The notes under the pieces are model-generated. The model made no database searches, was not told the DNA's origin, and saw only the letters and a program-made list of their open reading frames with translations. Shown here piece by piece: positions 6,942 to 14,050 of a stretch of DNA of 20,578 nt. The DNA is from an uncultured Campylobacter sp. (GTDB lineage Bacteria; Campylobacterota; Campylobacteria; Campylobacterales; Campylobacteraceae). Location of the stretch: NCBI RefSeq assembly GCF_938045405.1, contig NZ_CALIMW010000203.1, forward strand, positions 1-20,578, given 5' to 3'. Both the position numbers and the translations under genes were made by a program. Each line of letters starts with the position of its first letter. Within the stretch, counting starts at the first letter, position 1.

Positions 6942-8070
6942 GATTTTGCGCTATCTCTTTGATCTGCTCGCAGATGTAGCTCACATCGTCGTCGCTAAGC
7001 GCCGTGTAGATCGGCAGGGATAAAATTTGCTGATAGTTTTTAAGCGCATTCGGGAAATCATTGACTTTGTAATTGTATTTGCTTTTGTAGTAGCTTAGCA
7101 GATGCACCGGCACATAGTGCAGCGAAACGCTCACTCCGCGCGAGATCAGCGCCTTGGCGAAATCGTCGCGGTTTTTGTCGATCTTTACGATGAATTGAGT
7201 ATAGATATGCTCCTCGCTGTCGCTTGGAAGCGTCACGTGAGGGCAGTTTGCGAGCTGCTCGCGATACGCTGCGGCGATCTGCTTGCGGCGCTTTATAAAG
7301 GCGTCGGTTTTTTCAAACTGGGCGATGGCGTAGGCGGAATTTATGGCGTCAAGATCGTATTTTTGACCGATGCGATCGACGTCGTAGGTAAAGGACATAT
7401 TGCCGTCTTTGTAAAAGGCGTCCCCTACGATGCCGCCGTTTCTTAAAATTTGCGCGGCGCTTGCTATCTCATCGTCGTTCGTAACGAAAAAGCCCGCCGT
7501 AGAGATCGCGTCTTGCGCTTGAGGATTGATCTGAAAGCACGATATGAGCGAGCTTTTAAGCGCTCCGATTTTTGCGCCCTTATAGGTAGCGCCCATAGCG
7601 CGGCACGCATCGTCTATAAGGATGATATTTTCGCTTTTGGCGACCTCGCTGATGGAGTCTATATCCGCAGCAAGTCCCGCGATGTGCGAGATGAAAGCGC
7701 ATTTTAGCTTCTTGTGGCGGTTTTGATCTATCGTGCGAGCAAGGCTTTCGCTCGTGATATTAAAGCTTATCGGATCGATATCTACGAAAATGGGCTCGGC
7801 GTCGAAGTGGCGGATCACTTCGGCAACGTTAGGGAAGGAATTTACGGAGCATAAAATTTTATCTCCGCGCTTAATATCCATTGCACAAAGCGCCAGATGC
7901 AGCGCCGTCGTGCCGCTCGTGGTCGATACGGCATGCTTTACGCCGAAATATTTACAAATATCCTCTTCAAAAATTTCGCTATATCTTATATCGCTGTTGT
8001 AGAGGGCGCTTTTAATTAAGTCTTCCTCTTTTTTATCGATTTGAGCCTTATAAAACGGTATCTCTTTCAT
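6934..8070 (-). CDS. DegT/DnrJ/EryC1-family protein lacking the PLP lysine
   Basis: The 378-residue protein has the fold-type I sugar aminotransferase layout: TSGTTALHLALCAMD (51-65), ILCSVNSFPNVAEVIRHFDA (72-91), EPIFVDIDP (92-100), and LIDDACRAMGATYKGAKIGA (161-180 region), where Asp164 would contact the PLP ring nitrogen. In active members the block after this has the Schiff-base lysine six residues beyond a conserved Phe and 14 before a TND. Here the Phe is 179, TND is 197-199, the spacing is preserved, and position 185 is Ala (FQINPQAQDAIS). The His/Gln usually following the Asp is also changed (Arg167). A PLP aminotransferase would normally need that lysine, so it may be inactive, regulatory, or use another chemistry. 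A strong AAGGAGAG precedes the start; it sits 10 bases after nadE and overlaps lpxK, suggesting an envelope-glycan role by context only. Confidence 0.85.
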   Translation of the reverse strand: MKEIPFYKAQIDKKEEDLIKSALYNSDIRYSEIFEEDICKYFGVKHAVSTTSGTTALHLALCAMDIKRGDKILCSVNSFPNVAEVIRHFDAEPIFVDIDPISFNITSESLARTIDQNRHKKLKCAFISHIAGLAADIDSISEVAKSENIILIDDACRAMGATYKGAKIGALKSSLISCFQINPQAQDAISTAGFFVTNDDEIASAAQILRNGGIVGDAFYKDGNMSFTYDVDRIGQKYDLDAINSAYAIAQFEKTDAFIKRRKQIAAAYREQLANCPHVTLPSDSEEHIYTQFIVKIDKNRDDFAKALISRGVSVSLHYVPVHLLSYYKSKYNYKVNDFPNALKNYQQILSLPIYTALSDDDVSYICEQIKEIAQNRV

Positions 8071-8080
8071 AAATCTCTCC

Positions 8081-8884
8081 TTAGTGTGCGGGCTCTATGC
8101 GGGCGACCGCGGGCGCGCGAAGCTTAAAATTATTTTTAAGGATTCTACGGATGATAAATTTCACCAGCTCTTGATTGTGGCGCGAGTTTTGCAGATATTT
8201 TAGATCGTTTGCGGTTATTTGCTCGCCTGAGCGAAATTTCGTCCGCAGCGTTTCGTGCGAAAAAATATCTCTTAGCACGCTATCTAAAATCTCGTAGCTG
8301 TATCCAAGCTCACGCTCGTCGCTTTGATTTTCCCATAGATCGGCGCTTGGGGCTTTTTTTATGATCGCATCGTCTATGCATAAAATTTTTGCAAATTTAA
8401 ACAGATCGGTTTTTAAAATTTCTCCGATCGGATTAAAAGCGCAGGCCAGATCGCCGTAGATCGTGCCGTAGCCGAGCATCCGTTCGCTAAGATTGCTCGT
8501 GCCTACGACTACACCGCGTTTAGCCGCGCTGTAATCATAAAGCAAGCTCATTCTTACGCGCGCGGCGAAATTTCCGATGCGAAGCGGGCTTGCGCTGGGA
8601 TTTAAAGCGGTAAAATTTTCTACAAATGGCGCGATCTCTTGGATTTCGTAGGGGATATTAAAGGATTCGCAGTGAAAGATGCCGTCTGCCATATTTTCTA
8701 AATTTGAACCCGCACTAGGTAGGATAAGTCCGTAAGTGGGGATCTCGGTAAGTGCACAAAGCGCAGAAACCACGGCGCTGTCAAGCCCACCGCTGATACC
8801 CACTACAAAGGCGTCCGCGCCCGTTTCATCGAGTCTCTCCGATAAAAAATCGGTCAGTTGCGGCAGCAAATCGTCCAAAAACAT
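8081..8884 (-). CDS. nadE: NH3-dependent NAD+ synthetase NadE
   Basis: NadE amidates nicotinic acid adenine dinucleotide to NAD+. The PP-loop GISGGLDSAVVSALC is at residues 29-43 (SGGLDS 31-36). FNPIGEILKTDLFKFAK and the PSADLWENQSDERELGYSYE segment are characteristic of the family. At 267 residues it has only the synthetase domain and no N-terminal glutaminase domain, so it should use ammonia. It is the first gene of the leftward run that ends, fittingly, with the NAD-consuming ligase LigA, although no shared control is shown. Its start faces the divergent hydrolase gene across a 95-base promoter region. Confidence 0.96.
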   Translation of the reverse strand: MFLDDLLPQLTDFLSERLDETGADAFVVGISGGLDSAVVSALCALTEIPTYGLILPSAGSNLENMADGIFHCESFNIPYEIQEIAPFVENFTALNPSASPLRIGNFAARVRMSLLYDYSAAKRGVVVGTSNLSERMLGYGTIYGDLACAFNPIGEILKTDLFKFAKILCIDDAIIKKAPSADLWENQSDERELGYSYEILDSVLRDIFSHETLRTKFRSGEQITANDLKYLQNSRHNQELVKFIIRRILKNNFKLRAPAVARIEPAH

Positions 8885-8979
8885 AATATTTAGCCTTAAA
8901 ATTTTACGTTAAATTGTGCGAATTTTAACTATTTTTGGCTAAATTACGGCTTTAATTTAAGCTTAAAAGGAGGATTTAA
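8885..8979. promoter_or_regulatory. Divergent promoter region nadE / MBL hydrolase
   Basis: The 95-base AT-rich gap separates two outward-facing genes and should hold both promoters. On the minus strand a TAAAAT at 8922-8927 is a plausible -10 for the nadE run. On the plus strand I see no clear -10, but a strong AAAGGAGG at about 8967-8974 sits just before the hydrolase ATG. Confidence 0.4.
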
Positions 8980-9579
8980 ATGCAAATTTTAAAAAAAGCT
9001 TTCGGCGAATATGTGACGAATTGCTACATTCTAAAGGGCGAGCAGGGCGATTTGGTGATCGATCCGGGGCAGGGCAGCTTTGATTGGGTGATGCAAAATA
9101 CGGGAAAGATCGCCGCGGTTTTGAATACGCACGGGCATTTCGATCATGTTTATGACGATGCGAAGTTGCAAAGGACGGGCGCTAAAATTTATATCCACGA
9201 GGAAGACGCCTTTATGCTGCGGGCGGATCCCTTTGAGACGATGCCCGAGCCCATAGAAGCTGATGTGCTCGTAAAAGGGCAGGAGCAAAGCTTTGAAATA
9301 GCGGGCTTTAACGTTAAATTTAGTCTTTTTGCCGGACATACGCCGGGCAGCTGTATGATCGAAGCAGGCGGCGTTATTTTTAGCGGCGACGTAATATTCA
9401 AAGGCTCTATCGGCAGGTGGGATTTTCCCTTTTCAAGCGGCGCGCAGATGAGAGAGTCTTTGCATAAAATTTTGCAGATAAAGGGCGATTTTACGCTATA
9501 TCCAGGGCACGGAGCAAATACGAGCCTAGCGGCTGAGAGGCAAAATTTAAAATATTTTTTGCAGCTTTTTGAGCGTTGA
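8980..9579 (+). CDS. Metallo-beta-lactamase-fold hydrolase (glyoxalase II-like)
   Basis: A 199-residue compact MBL-fold protein. The metal ligands are visible in order: THGHFDH (His51, His53, Asp55, His56), AGHTPGS (His120), SGDVIF (Asp137) and YPGHG (His177). This is the short, YcbL-like form of the hydroxyacylglutathione hydrolase group and lacks the C-terminal substrate domain of classical GloB, so a general thioester or ester hydrolase is the safest description. The strong Shine-Dalgarno fixes the start. It is divergent from nadE, the same arrangement I recall in C. jejuni (Cj0809c next to nadE). Confidence 0.9.
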   Translation: MQILKKAFGEYVTNCYILKGEQGDLVIDPGQGSFDWVMQNTGKIAAVLNTHGHFDHVYDDAKLQRTGAKIYIHEEDAFMLRADPFETMPEPIEADVLVKGQEQSFEIAGFNVKFSLFAGHTPGSCMIEAGGVIFSGDVIFKGSIGRWDFPFSSGAQMRESLHKILQIKGDFTLYPGHGANTSLAAERQNLKYFLQLFER

Positions 9580-10102
9580 TAGTTTAAATTTAACCGCGCT
9601 TCGTCGCGCAAAGAGCGGCAAAGCGGCGTGAAGCCGGTCGGCGTTAAATTTTTATACTGCTTTGCTTGTGGGCGTTAGAATTTATGCCGCTTTGCTCGCA
9701 TTGCAGACGCCGAAATTTACCGCTTTATTTGCCGCTGCGGGTGTTAAAATTTCTCCGCCGTGTTTGCTATATGCGTACATGCGCGCTCTGCGTAGATAAA
9801 ATTTTAAAATTTACCGCCGCTTATTAAATTTAGTAAAATTCCGTGCCGCCGAGCATGCAAGACGCAAAGCGTAACGCAAAAGCAAAATTTAAAATTTGCG
9901 CCGCCGTATCGATCCTAGCAGCTACAATGCGATCTAATCCAATTTGGGGCCCGCTAAATTTAGCTAAATTTCACATCCCGCCGAATGCAAAATTTTCCCT
10001 GTGAGCCGAATAAATTTCGATAAAATTTTACACGTTTTTAAAGGCGCAGATCTCATTTTATATCAGTGCACGGGTACACGAAAAATGTTTTAAAGGCGCA
10101 GA
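9580..10102. other. Repeat-rich spacer between the MBL hydrolase gene and cmoB
   Basis: These 523 bases hold no convincing gene. They contain an imperfect tandem array (9641-9770), several AAATTT/AAAATTTT words (for example 9797-9812), and a short direct repeat at the right end (10034-10104). The two flanking genes converge here, so terminators are expected, but I see no textbook stem with a T run. GC-rich and AAATTT blocks alternate throughout, as in the other spacers. Confidence 0.6.
9641..9770. repeat. Imperfect tandem repeat, about 31-37 base unit
   Basis: Four units start near 9641, 9672, 9709 and 9741. Each begins GCGTTA (or a variant), continues with an AAATTT word and then CCGCTTTGCT or a close variant. 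Spacing is 31, 37 and 32 bases. The composition is like the repeats between kdsB and ligA. Confidence 0.6.
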
Positions 10103-10104
10103 TC
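10034..10104. repeat. Short direct repeat at the cmoB 3' end
   Basis: GTTTTTAAAGGCGCAGATC at 10034-10052 recurs at 10087-10104 with one T fewer. The second copy reaches the cmoB stop codon. It suggests a small local duplication; no function is apparent. Confidence 0.55.
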
Positions 10105-10996
10105 ACGCCCGAAGCCGCACGTAGATACGCCTCGGGGCGGGATAGCCCTCGATCGTGCGCGAGCTATCGAGCGGGTCTAGGAAATTCTCCAAGCTCTGCC
10201 CGTCGATCCACTCCGTTTTGCGCTGCTCGCTAGCATCCGTGGGCTTTTGAGCCAAAATTTTAAAATCTCTGAATTTCGCTCGCTCGCACCAATTCTGCAG
10301 CGCGCCGACGGTCGGGACGAAGTAGATATTTGAAATTTTTGAGTAGCTGTTTTTCGGACACAGTGCGAAATCGCCCGCTCCTTCGATATACATCGTGTCT
10401 AAAAACACTTCGCCACCCGCATTTAGCGAGGCGCGTAGATCTTTTAGCATCTTTACCGGGTCGCTGCGGTGGTAGATGACGCCGAGGCAGAAGATCGTGT
10501 CGAATTTATGCTCGTAAAAGGGCAGATGCTCTACGCCCAAAAGCTCGAATTTCGCGCCGCTGCGGAGGAATTTCTCGATAAAGCGAAACTGCAGATAAAA
10601 TAGCGCGCTCGGGTCAAACCCCACTAGCCGCGCAGGCTTTAGAGCGCTTGCGCGAAACATATAATAGCCGTTGTTGCAGCCCACGTCGGCGACGGTTTTG
10701 CCGCTCAGATTTAAAAACGGCCGCAGCAGGTTAAATTTCACGAAGCTTCGCCACTCGGCGTCGATAAAAAGCTCATTCAGCGCAAAAGGCCCCTTGCGCC
10801 ACGGCTTTAGCGTCCGCGCGATACGCAAAATTTCATCTCTCTGCTCTGCGCTTGCGTTAAAACTCACCCGCACGACGTCGCCGCACTCGCAGTCGCATTC
10901 GCCTGTTTTCAGCGCCTCGATCGCGCTTAAAATTTCGCGGGTTTGCCCGCTTTGCAGCTTTTTAAAGTTTTCGTCTCTGATTTTTTGCAGATCCAT
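10103..10996 (-). CDS. cmoB: tRNA U34 carboxymethyltransferase CmoB
   Basis: CmoB transfers the carboxymethyl group of carboxy-SAM to 5-hydroxyuridine at tRNA position 34, the last step to cmo5U. The 297-residue protein has KPWRKGPF at 64-71, VADVGCNNGYYMFRASA at 102-118 (the cofactor-binding motif with the family-specific CNNGYYM), LVGFDPS at 124-130 and CLGVIYHRSDP at 160-170. The length suits epsilonproteobacterial CmoB, a little shorter than the E. coli enzyme. Its partner CmoA, which makes carboxy-SAM, is not in the window. It is a single minus-strand gene divergent from the first transglutaminase-like gene. Confidence 0.96.
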   Translation of the reverse strand: MDLQKIRDENFKKLQSGQTREILSAIEALKTGECDCECGDVVRVSFNASAEQRDEILRIARTLKPWRKGPFALNELFIDAEWRSFVKFNLLRPFLNLSGKTVADVGCNNGYYMFRASALKPARLVGFDPSALFYLQFRFIEKFLRSGAKFELLGVEHLPFYEHKFDTIFCLGVIYHRSDPVKMLKDLRASLNAGGEVFLDTMYIEGAGDFALCPKNSYSKISNIYFVPTVGALQNWCERAKFRDFKILAQKPTDASEQRKTEWIDGQSLENFLDPLDSSRTIEGYPAPRRIYVRLRA

Positions 10997-11103
10997 TTTT
11001 AATCCTAAAATTTCAAATTTAGCGCCATTTTAACATAAAATTTTATCCATTTTAAGGCGCAAAGAGATAAAATCGACTTGCAATTCAAGCAAAGGAGCAA
11101 AAA
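10997..11103. promoter_or_regulatory. Divergent promoter region cmoB / transglutaminase-like copy 1
   Basis: The 107-base AT-rich gap lies between two outward-facing genes. A TAAAAT on the plus strand at 11068-11073 fits a -10 for the rightward gene, which also has AAAGGAG at 11091-11097 six bases before its ATG. On the minus strand a TAAAAT at 11027-11032 could serve cmoB. No clear -35 elements are seen, which is common in Campylobacter promoters. Confidence 0.45.
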
Positions 11104-12159
11104 ATGCAAGAAGCAAAAACGAGAAAATTCAGTCTCAGGTTTAATCACGAAATTTCAAGTAGTGGCGCAGAGGTGCGGCTTTGGCTGCCGTTAGTGCTGC
11201 AAGAGCCCTATCAGAGGTTGCTTGGCGAATATCATGCCCGCTCAAATGCGCAAGAGTCGGCTATCTGCGGAGATCATATAAGCACGTACTACGCGCGCTT
11301 CGCACCCGATAAAGAGGCAAGAGCGGGCGTCGGCAAATACGGCGAGCAAGGTGTCGTAGGCGAAGAGGATGATTATTTTGAGCTTAGCTTCGATATCGAA
11401 ATTTCGGAGCGAAATACCGATTTTAGCAAGGTAAGCTTTAATGAAAATGAGCGCTTGAGCCCAGAGATCAAGGAGTTTTTAAAGCCTTCAAAGCTAATTC
11501 CGGTAGAAGGCGCTGCGAAACAAAAATCAGACGAGATCACCGGCTCGCTTAAAGGCGATCTGGAAAAGGCGCGCGCGATCTACGAGTGGGTTGCTAAAAA
11601 TATGAATCGCGATAATAGCGTGATCGCATGCGGCAGCGGCGATGCAGCGGCGATTTTAAGCAGCGGCAAGCTAAGCGGCAAATGCGCCGATATTAATAGC
11701 GTGTTCGTATCGCTCTGCAGGGCAGCGGGCATTCCTGCTCGCGCTATTTACGGCATCCGCACGGGCGCAGCGCAGAAATTTTCTCCTGAAATGGGCGTCA
11801 TGGGCGCCTTAAGTGGCGGTGCGCTTGAAATTTCAGGCGCGCAGCATTGCAGAGCGGAATTTTATCTAAAAGGCCACGGCTGGATCCCGGTCGATCCCGC
11901 GGACGTTACAAAGGTGCGATTGGGCGAGAACTTAAGCGAGGATGATTCTAGGCTGGCGCGAGTGCGGGAGTATCTTTTCGGTAACTGGGAGCCGTGCTGG
12001 CTGGGCTTTAACTACGCTCGCGAAATCGTGCTAAATCCGCGCCCGGCGCATGTCCCGATTGAAATTTTTTCGCATCCGTATTGCGAAGTGGGCGGCACGC
12101 CGAAAGATCCGTACTCGCCTAAAAATTTTATCTACGAGTATTTTTCGCGAGAAATTTAG
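11104..12159 (+). CDS. Transglutaminase-like protein, copy 1, no signal peptide
   Basis: A 351-residue protein with a papain-like transglutaminase core. The catalytic triad is visible as Cys194 in SGKCADINSVF, His248 in GAQHCRAEFY, and Asp264 in IPVDPADV. Members of this superfamily act as cysteine proteases or amide transferases, but the substrate cannot be read from sequence. The N-terminus (MQEAKTRKFSLRFNHEIS) has no signal peptide, and an in-frame stop at 11068-11070 rules out an upstream extension, so this copy should be cytoplasmic. The second copy begins the homologous segment after a Tat signal. Similarity to copy 2 is high from about residue 100 onward and weak over 35-95. Good SD and promoter-like -10 upstream. 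Confidence 0.85.
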   Translation: MQEAKTRKFSLRFNHEISSSGAEVRLWLPLVLQEPYQRLLGEYHARSNAQESAICGDHISTYYARFAPDKEARAGVGKYGEQGVVGEEDDYFELSFDIEISERNTDFSKVSFNENERLSPEIKEFLKPSKLIPVEGAAKQKSDEITGSLKGDLEKARAIYEWVAKNMNRDNSVIACGSGDAAAILSSGKLSGKCADINSVFVSLCRAAGIPARAIYGIRTGAAQKFSPEMGVMGALSGGALEISGAQHCRAEFYLKGHGWIPVDPADVTKVRLGENLSEDDSRLARVREYLFGNWEPCWLGFNYAREIVLNPRPAHVPIEIFSHPYCEVGGTPKDPYSPKNFIYEYFSREI

Positions 12160-12165
12160 CCTTCT

Positions 12166-12210
12166 GGCGGCTTGCATTTTACTGCCGCGATTTGCTTAAG
12201 CTAAGCCGCC
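12166..12210 (+). terminator. Possible hairpin after transglutaminase-like copy 1
   Basis: GGCGGCTT at 12166-12173 pairs with AAGCCGCC at 12203-12210 around a 29-base loop that itself contains GCTTAAGC. It begins seven bases after the stop codon. There is no T run after it, so a rho-independent terminator is only a possibility. Confidence 0.3.
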
Positions 12211-12375
12211 GCGCTTCGTCGAGGCTCAACCGTTTAATCTAAGCGCACGCTTGGTTTTTGCGACAGCGGCGCTTTTTGCGTGGTTTTGCCTGTGCCACCG
12301 ATACATACTGCCTGCGCGCCTAGGTTGCGGGCTATCATGCCCGCTTTGGCGAAATTTCGCGCCGTGTCTTTGGGC

Positions 12376-12500
12376 GAAATTTTGAAATTTTAAAATTCCG
12401 CGGCGAGCAAAATTCTAAAATTTTAAAGTGAGCGAAATTTTGAAATTTTAAATATGGATAGAATTTTAAAATTTACGGCTTGCAGAATTTTAAATTTAGC
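12376..12500. repeat. AAATTTT-rich repeat block upstream of copy 2
   Basis: A run of GAAATTTT, AAATTTTAAAATT and similar words separated by short GC-rich bits. Its right end (12461-12500), with TTTACGGCTTGC flanked by GAATTTTAAAA-type words, is almost repeated at 13894-13930 downstream of copy 2. Confidence 0.6.
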
Positions 12501-12542
12501 GATTTCAAAGCCGCAAAAGGCTAAAATCCGCGCATAAATTAG

Positions 12543-12557
12543 GGCTAAGGCTTAGCC
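12543..12557. promoter_or_regulatory. 15-base palindrome ahead of transglutaminase-like copy 2
   Basis: GGCTAAGGCTTAGCC is a perfect 7-bp inverted repeat about a single central base. It lies about 16 bases after a candidate -10 (TAAAAT, 12522-12527) and just before a T-rich stretch and the GAAGG ribosome binding site. It could be an operator or a small leader hairpin. Nothing like it is seen ahead of copy 1. Confidence 0.4.
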
Positions 12558-12578
12558 ATTTTATTTTGAAGGCATTTC

Positions 12579-13649
12579 ATGCAAAGACGCGATTTTTTAA
12601 GAAACACTGCGATTTTAGGCGCCGTTATGGCAACTCCGAGTACCATTTTGGGTGGGGAAGAAGTCATTGGCAAAAAGAGAACTTTTGGGCTATCGCTAAA
12701 TCACGAAATTTTGGAAGAGGGCAAGCAGACTCGGCTTTGGATACCGCTTCCTCTTATCACGGAGTATCAAAAGGTAAGCGACATAAAATTTGACGGCAAT
12801 TTCAACGATCCGTCCGTGGACTATGGTGAAATTCCGACGCTCTATGCCGGCTACGTCGGGGTGGCAAAGCCCACGCTAAACATTAAATTTAGCGTCGAGA
12901 CCTTTGAGCGAAATACCGACTTTAGCAAGGTAAAATTTAATCCGAACGAAAAGCTTAACCCCGAGGTAGCGAAGTTTTTAGAGCCTAGCACGCAGATTCA
13001 AATCGACGGCGTCGTCAAGCAAAAATCAGACGAGATTGCAGGCGGCATAAAGGGCGATTTGGAAAAGGCGCGCGCGATTTATACGTGGGTGGCAAACACT
13101 ATGCAGCGCGATAACAGCGTGCTAGGCTGCGGACTAGGGGACGTGAAGCAAATTTTAAGTAGCGGCAAGCTAAGCGGCAAATGCACCGACATAAATAGCG
13201 TTTTCGTTGCACTTTGCCGCGCGCAGGGCATCGCCGCAAGAGAGATGTTTGGCATCCGCGTCGGCGCGTCGAGATTTAGCGCTCAAATGGGCGCCGCGCC
13301 TAAAGACGGCGTCAGCCATATCTCGGGCGCGCAGCACTGCAGGGCGGAATTTTATCTAAAAGGCCACGGCTGGATCCCAGTCGATCCCGCGGATGTCACG
13401 AAGGTGCGATTGGGCGAGAAGCTAAGCAATGACGACAGCAAGCTCACTAAAATCCGCGAGTATCTTTTCGGCAACTGGGAAATGTGCTGGATCGGCTTTA
13501 ACTACGGCAGAGACTTCACGCTAAGCCCACGCCCAGCGCAGTTTCCGATCAATAATTTCGGCTATCCTTACGGCGAAGTGGACGGCAACACTCTTAATTA
13601 CTACTCGCCGAAAGATTTCAGCTACGATTACAGATCGAAAGAGTTGTAG
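12579..13649 (+). CDS. Transglutaminase-like protein, copy 2, with Tat signal
   Basis: A 356-residue paralogue of the preceding gene. It opens with MQRRDFLRNTAILGAVMA, a classic twin-arginine signal (RRDFLR followed by a hydrophobic stretch), so a folded protein is expected to be exported to the periplasm. The triad is Cys202 (SGKCTDINSVF), His253 (GAQHCRAEFY) and Asp269 (IPVDPADV). Conserved features shared with copy 1 include RNTDFSKV, GDLEKARAIY, YLFGNWE and the C-terminal YSPK block. One 35-base stretch (13344-13378) is identical to 11854-11888 of copy 1. The substrate is unknown; a periplasmic peptidase or peptide-modifying role is inference. The start has GAAGG six bases upstream, and the Tat motif confirms it. 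Confidence 0.87.
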   Translation: MQRRDFLRNTAILGAVMATPSTILGGEEVIGKKRTFGLSLNHEILEEGKQTRLWIPLPLITEYQKVSDIKFDGNFNDPSVDYGEIPTLYAGYVGVAKPTLNIKFSVETFERNTDFSKVKFNPNEKLNPEVAKFLEPSTQIQIDGVVKQKSDEIAGGIKGDLEKARAIYTWVANTMQRDNSVLGCGLGDVKQILSSGKLSGKCTDINSVFVALCRAQGIAAREMFGIRVGASRFSAQMGAAPKDGVSHISGAQHCRAEFYLKGHGWIPVDPADVTKVRLGEKLSNDDSKLTKIREYLFGNWEMCWIGFNYGRDFTLSPRPAQFPINNFGYPYGEVDGNTLNYYSPKDFSYDYRSKEL

Positions 13650-13788
13650 CGGTTCGCGTTTTGCTATGCGGCACGTCAGCTTGGGCTTTTTGAGTGGGCA
13701 TGTAGAGGGACTTTCGGCTAGGCGATTTTGAAGCGGATACATAAAGGCACGCCTGATCTGCGTGCTGCCGCGTCTGCATTGGAAAAAA

Positions 13789-13830
13789 AATTCCGCGCTT
13801 TATTTGGCGTGGAATTTTAAAATTTTTTAG
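13789..13830 (+). terminator. Terminator-like stem after transglutaminase-like copy 2
   Basis: AATTCCGCGC (13789-13798) pairs with GCGTGGAATT (13807-13816), ten pairs with one G-U, around an eight-base loop. It is followed by TTAAAATTTTTT, a T-rich tail. It lies 140 bases after the stop of copy 2 and before the metal-transport pair. Confidence 0.5.
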
Positions 13831-13930
13831 AATTTTGTGAGCAGCGGAATTTTAAAATTTCAAGATGAATAAAATTTTGAAATTTTTCGGCGCGAAATTT
13901 TAAAATTTACGGCTTGCGGAATTTAAAATT
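13815..13930. repeat. AAATTTT-rich repeat block downstream of copy 2
   Basis: GAATTTTAAAATTT-type words repeat four or five times with short GC-rich separators. The last part (13894-13930) matches 12461-12500 upstream of copy 2 in order and content, including TTTACGGCTTGC. Confidence 0.6.
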
Positions 13931-14050
13931 TCGCCTCTTTGCCACTCTGTGCGAAATTTGGTAGCGGTAAAATTTGCAGATAAAATTCCACGCCTAAAGC
14001 CGACGAGGGTGCGACAAGATTATGGCAAGATTATAATTAAAAGGCAAAAT

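Larger units (their letters stand above)
12160..12578. other. Spacer between the two transglutaminase-like genes
   Basis: No gene is supported in these 419 bases. From left to right it holds an 8-bp inverted repeat (12166-12210), a GC-rich middle, an AAATTTT-rich repeat block (about 12376-12500), a TAAAAT that could be a -10 (12522-12527), and a 15-base palindrome (12543-12557) before the ribosome binding site of copy 2. A 34-codon minus-strand frame at 12234-12338 was considered and not accepted. Confidence 0.6.
13650..14050. other. Spacer between copy 2 and the MerT-like gene
   Basis: No gene is supported over 13650-13948. It contains a small perfect hairpin (GCACGC at 13747-13752 with GCGTGC at 13760-13765), a terminator-like stem at 13789-13816, and the second AAATTTT-rich repeat block. 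From 13949 a GTG-initiated frame is open into the MerT-like gene, but its first 34 residues read like translated spacer, so I placed the start at 14051. A TATAAT lies at 14032-14037. Confidence 0.5.

Noticed and set aside
9641..9770. Spacer repeats considered as a CRISPR array
   Set aside because: Units are imperfect, unit spacing varies, there are no distinct spacers between conserved repeats, and no cas genes are present.
11104..12159. Copy 1 considered as a truncated pseudogene of copy 2
   Set aside because: It has its own promoter-like sequence and RBS, a full catalytic triad, similar length and no frameshift, so it looks functional despite lacking a signal peptide.
12234..12338. Minus-strand 34-codon frame in the spacer between the transglutaminase-like genes, with a protein-like stretch (ARNLGAQAVCIGGTGKTT)
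   Set aside because: It is short, has no convincing ribosome binding site, is bounded by AAATTT repeats and matches no family I know. It may be a gene relic, but this cannot be supported.
13949..14050. GTG start giving the MerT-like protein 34 extra residues
   Set aside because: The extension reads like translated AAATTT spacer, while the TTG at 14051 has AAAAGG at a good distance and gives a family-typical length. The GTG cannot be excluded.
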